DNA from: an uncultured bacterium
Lineage (GTDB): Bacteria > Patescibacteriota > Minisyncoccia > Phycocordibacterales > PALSA-1337
Direction of reading: 5' to 3'
NCBI GenBank assembly: GCA_903870235.1
Contig: CAIQCA010000099.1
Span: 1 to 7,127 of the forward strand
DNA length: 7,127 nucleotides
Shown here: positions 6,160-7,127 of the stretch, piece by piece
How the letters are laid out: every line of letters starts with the position of its first letter
Position numbering within the stretch: the stretch's first letter is position 1
Program-made: the position numbers and the translations under genes
The notes under the pieces: model-generated
Database searches by the model: none
Seen by the model: only the letters and a program-made list of their open reading frames with translations
What the model was told of the DNA's origin: nothing

Positions 6160-6187
6160 AGGTTAGCAGGGTGACAGCTATTGTCAA
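6160..6187 (-). promoter_or_regulatory. Candidate promoter for the LysM-M23 gene
   Basis: On the minus strand a perfect TTGACA (6187-6182) is followed after 16 bp by TAACCT (6165-6160), which is preceded by TGC, making an extended -10 (TGnTAnnnT). The -10 itself matches consensus at only 3 of 6 positions. Transcription would start near 6153 and give a leader of about 100 nt before the ATG at 6051, unlike the near-leaderless plus-strand genes. Confidence 0.45.
6172..6186. promoter_or_regulatory. Operator-like palindrome over the -35 box
   Basis: TGACA (6172-6176) and TGTCA (6182-6186) are perfect inverted 5-bp arms with a 5-bp spacer, the form of a dimeric repressor site. The second arm overlaps the minus-strand -35 TTGACA (6182-6187), so a bound protein would block polymerase. 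No regulator gene is visible in the window, and a 5-bp arm can arise by chance. Confidence 0.35.
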
Positions 6188-6310
6188 TGACCAATGTACA
6201 CAAGCTATGCACAGACACAAACATAGTCAAAATGTCAATATTTATTACCTAATTTGTTTATATACACACCTATAACTGGCACTAAACTTAGTTAAAACTA
6301 CTTAAAATTC

Positions 6311-6338
6311 TTTATAACCGCTGTCTGCATGTTAAGAT
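6311..6338 (+). promoter_or_regulatory. Candidate leaderless promoter of the helicase gene
   Basis: TTTATA (6311-6316), a 16-bp spacer and TAAGAT (6333-6338) form a sigma-70-like promoter. TGT directly before the -10 adds an extended -10. The expected start is at 6345, the A of the helicase ATG, so the mRNA would be leaderless. The bases before the ATG contain no Shine-Dalgarno sequence. Confidence 0.55.
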
Positions 6339-6344
6339 AGCGAC

Positions 6345-7127
6345 ATGACCATTCAAAAACTTAACGACGCACAACAGCGCGCGGTAGAAACGACCGATGG
6401 ACCGCTTCTTATAATTGCCGGCGCCGGATCGGGAAAGACCAAGGTGATCACACACCGTATTTTAAATTTAATAAAAAATGGCGCGGCACCAAAGTCTATT
6501 TTGGCCATAACATTCACAAATAAAGCCGCCAACGAGATGAAGGACCGTGTCAGCACACTACTTTCAGAAGACGTGGCGATAAATAGGCCTATTTCTATGC
6601 AAGAAAGACCGTTTGTAAGCACTTTTCATGCTCTTGGCGTACATATCATCCGTGAAAATGCGCAACTACTCGGACTAACAAGACACTTCACCATATATGA
6701 TCGTGGAGACTCTAGAAGAGCCATAAAAGAAGCCATGGAACAGTGTTCCGTGGACCCCAAAGCCCATGATCCGGGGACGATCCTCAACCTGATTTCGCGC
6801 GCCAAAGGCGATGGTATGAACAGACTTGAGTATTCCGATCGGGCAAAGGGCTATATAGAAGAGATGGTGGTAAACATTTGGGAAAAATATGAGAATATTT
6901 TGGCAAAAGAGAAGGCCTTAGACTTTGATGACCTACTATTGAAGGCGGCAAACCTCTTAGAAAAAAACGCTGATGTAAAAAAACATTATTCCGACGTCTG
7001 GAAATACATTCACATAGACGAATACCAGGATACTAACCGTGTTCAATATAAAATAGCCCGCGCACTAGCTGAGACTCACCGAAACATCTGTGTCGTTGGT
7101 GATGTAGACCAAAATATTTATAGTTGG
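6345..7127 (+). CDS. uvrD: UvrD/PcrA/Rep-type superfamily 1 DNA helicase, N-terminal part (3' end outside window)
   Basis: This is an ATP-driven 3'-to-5' helicase of the UvrD/PcrA/Rep group, acting in excision repair, replication restart and removal of recombinase or stalled polymerase. The first 261 residues are present of a usual ~650-750, covering subdomain 1A with 1B inserted. Motifs in order are: Q motif LNDAQQRAV (6-14), Walker A AGAGSGKT (25-32, K31), motif Ia AITFTNKAANEMKDRV (54-69), motif Ib STFHALG (92-98), the FDDLL segment (194-198), motif II IDEYQDTN (224-231, D225 and E226), and motif III VVGDVDQNIYSW (250-261), with V and N where GDDDQSIY is common. The start is supported by the short distance to the Q motif and by the -10 exactly 7 nt upstream. 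UvrD, PcrA and Rep cannot be told apart without the C-terminus. It diverges from the LysM-M23 gene. Confidence 0.95.
   Translation, partial: MTIQKLNDAQQRAVETTDGPLLIIAGAGSGKTKVITHRILNLIKNGAAPKSILAITFTNKAANEMKDRVSTLLSEDVAINRPISMQERPFVSTFHALGVHIIRENAQLLGLTRHFTIYDRGDSRRAIKEAMEQCSVDPKAHDPGTILNLISRAKGDGMNRLEYSDRAKGYIEEMVVNIWEKYENILAKEKALDFDDLLLKAANLLEKNADVKKHYSDVWKYIHIDEYQDTNRVQYKIARALAETHRNICVVGDVDQNIYSW

Larger units (their letters stand above)
6052..6344. other. Divergent intergenic region between LysM-M23 and helicase genes
   Basis: This 293-bp AT-rich stretch has no convincing open reading frame and no tRNA-like fold that I can see. The half near the minus-strand gene holds hairpins (6109-6128, 6133-6152), a palindrome (6172-6186) and a candidate minus promoter. 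The middle (6195-6300) is AT-rich and contains repeated GTCAA words (6226-6230, 6234-6238), equivalent to two further TTGAC boxes on the minus strand at 6225-6230 and 6233-6238. The right end holds the helicase promoter. It is the only large gap in the window and probably regulates both flanking genes. Confidence 0.75.

Noticed and set aside
6052..6187. Possible c-di-AMP (ydaO/yuaA) riboswitch in the LysM-M23 leader, because GCUAACCUAGUAAG on the minus strand resembles the 3' part of that RNA and wall hydrolases are its usual targets.
   Set aside because: The rest of the conserved core (GGGGAACCC-like and GGGGUGAAUC-like segments) is absent upstream, the region is AT-rich there, and the similarity is limited to about 14 bases overlapping the candidate -10.
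6353..6622. An 89-codon minus-strand frame opposite the helicase start.
   Set aside because: It mirrors the conserved Walker A and motif Ia codons of the helicase and has no features of its own.
1..7127. UGA recoding to glycine (code 25), which occurs in some CPR lineages.
   Set aside because: All genes read through fully with TGA as stop, and glycines use GGN codons. No gene here ends in TGA, but five stops are too few to mean anything.

Overview
The window reads as ordinary chromosomal DNA from a small-genome bacterium. My best inference is a member of the Candidate Phyla Radiation (Patescibacteria, Parcubacteria-like). The grounds are the style of several proteins: an unknown single-pass membrane protein with a disordered N-terminus, a small DksA/TraR-like protein with a degenerate zinc site, and a LysM-LysM-M23 peptidase with an H-G-Y-N-A-V-D metal motif. 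The AT-leaning composition and the absence of Shine-Dalgarno sequences fit as well. This placement rests on memory of such proteins, not on a search. Stops are TAG or TAA and no reading frame needs TGA as a sense codon, so the standard code fits.

Layout. (1) Positions 1-1605, plus strand: the C-terminal three quarters of polynucleotide phosphorylase (pnp), closed by an intrinsic terminator at 1633-1664. (2) 1693-3213, plus strand: a two-gene unit with an unrecognised 380-residue membrane-anchored protein and, 12 nt later, a 121-residue DksA/TraR-like zinc-finger protein. It ends in a strong terminator at 3244-3270. (3) 3342-4958, plus strand: a full-length ComM/YifB-type AAA+ ATPase. (4) 4963-6051, minus strand: an exported peptidoglycan hydrolase, converging on comM with only 4 nt between the stop codons. 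(5) 6052-6344: a divergent intergenic region with a candidate minus-strand promoter, an operator-like palindrome, leader hairpins and a plus-strand promoter. (6) 6345-7127, plus strand: the N-terminal 261 residues of a UvrD/PcrA/Rep-type helicase, cut by the window end.

The genes are housekeeping functions rather than one pathway: RNA decay (pnp), RNA polymerase modulation (DksA-like), DNA branch migration or uptake-linked recombination (comM), DNA unwinding and repair (uvrD/pcrA) and wall remodelling (LysM-M23).

I found no mobile element, CRISPR array, tRNA, rRNA or defence island. The most interesting signals are regulatory. Plus-strand starts tend to lie 7-10 nt after a -10-like hexamer and none has a convincing Shine-Dalgarno sequence, which suggests leaderless or near-leaderless transcripts. 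The LysM-M23 gene carries a terminator-like hairpin with a U-tract inside its signal-peptide region, downstream of a possible 5'-hairpin leader and operator. comM contains a 10-bp all-G/C inverted repeat inside an AT-leaning gene.
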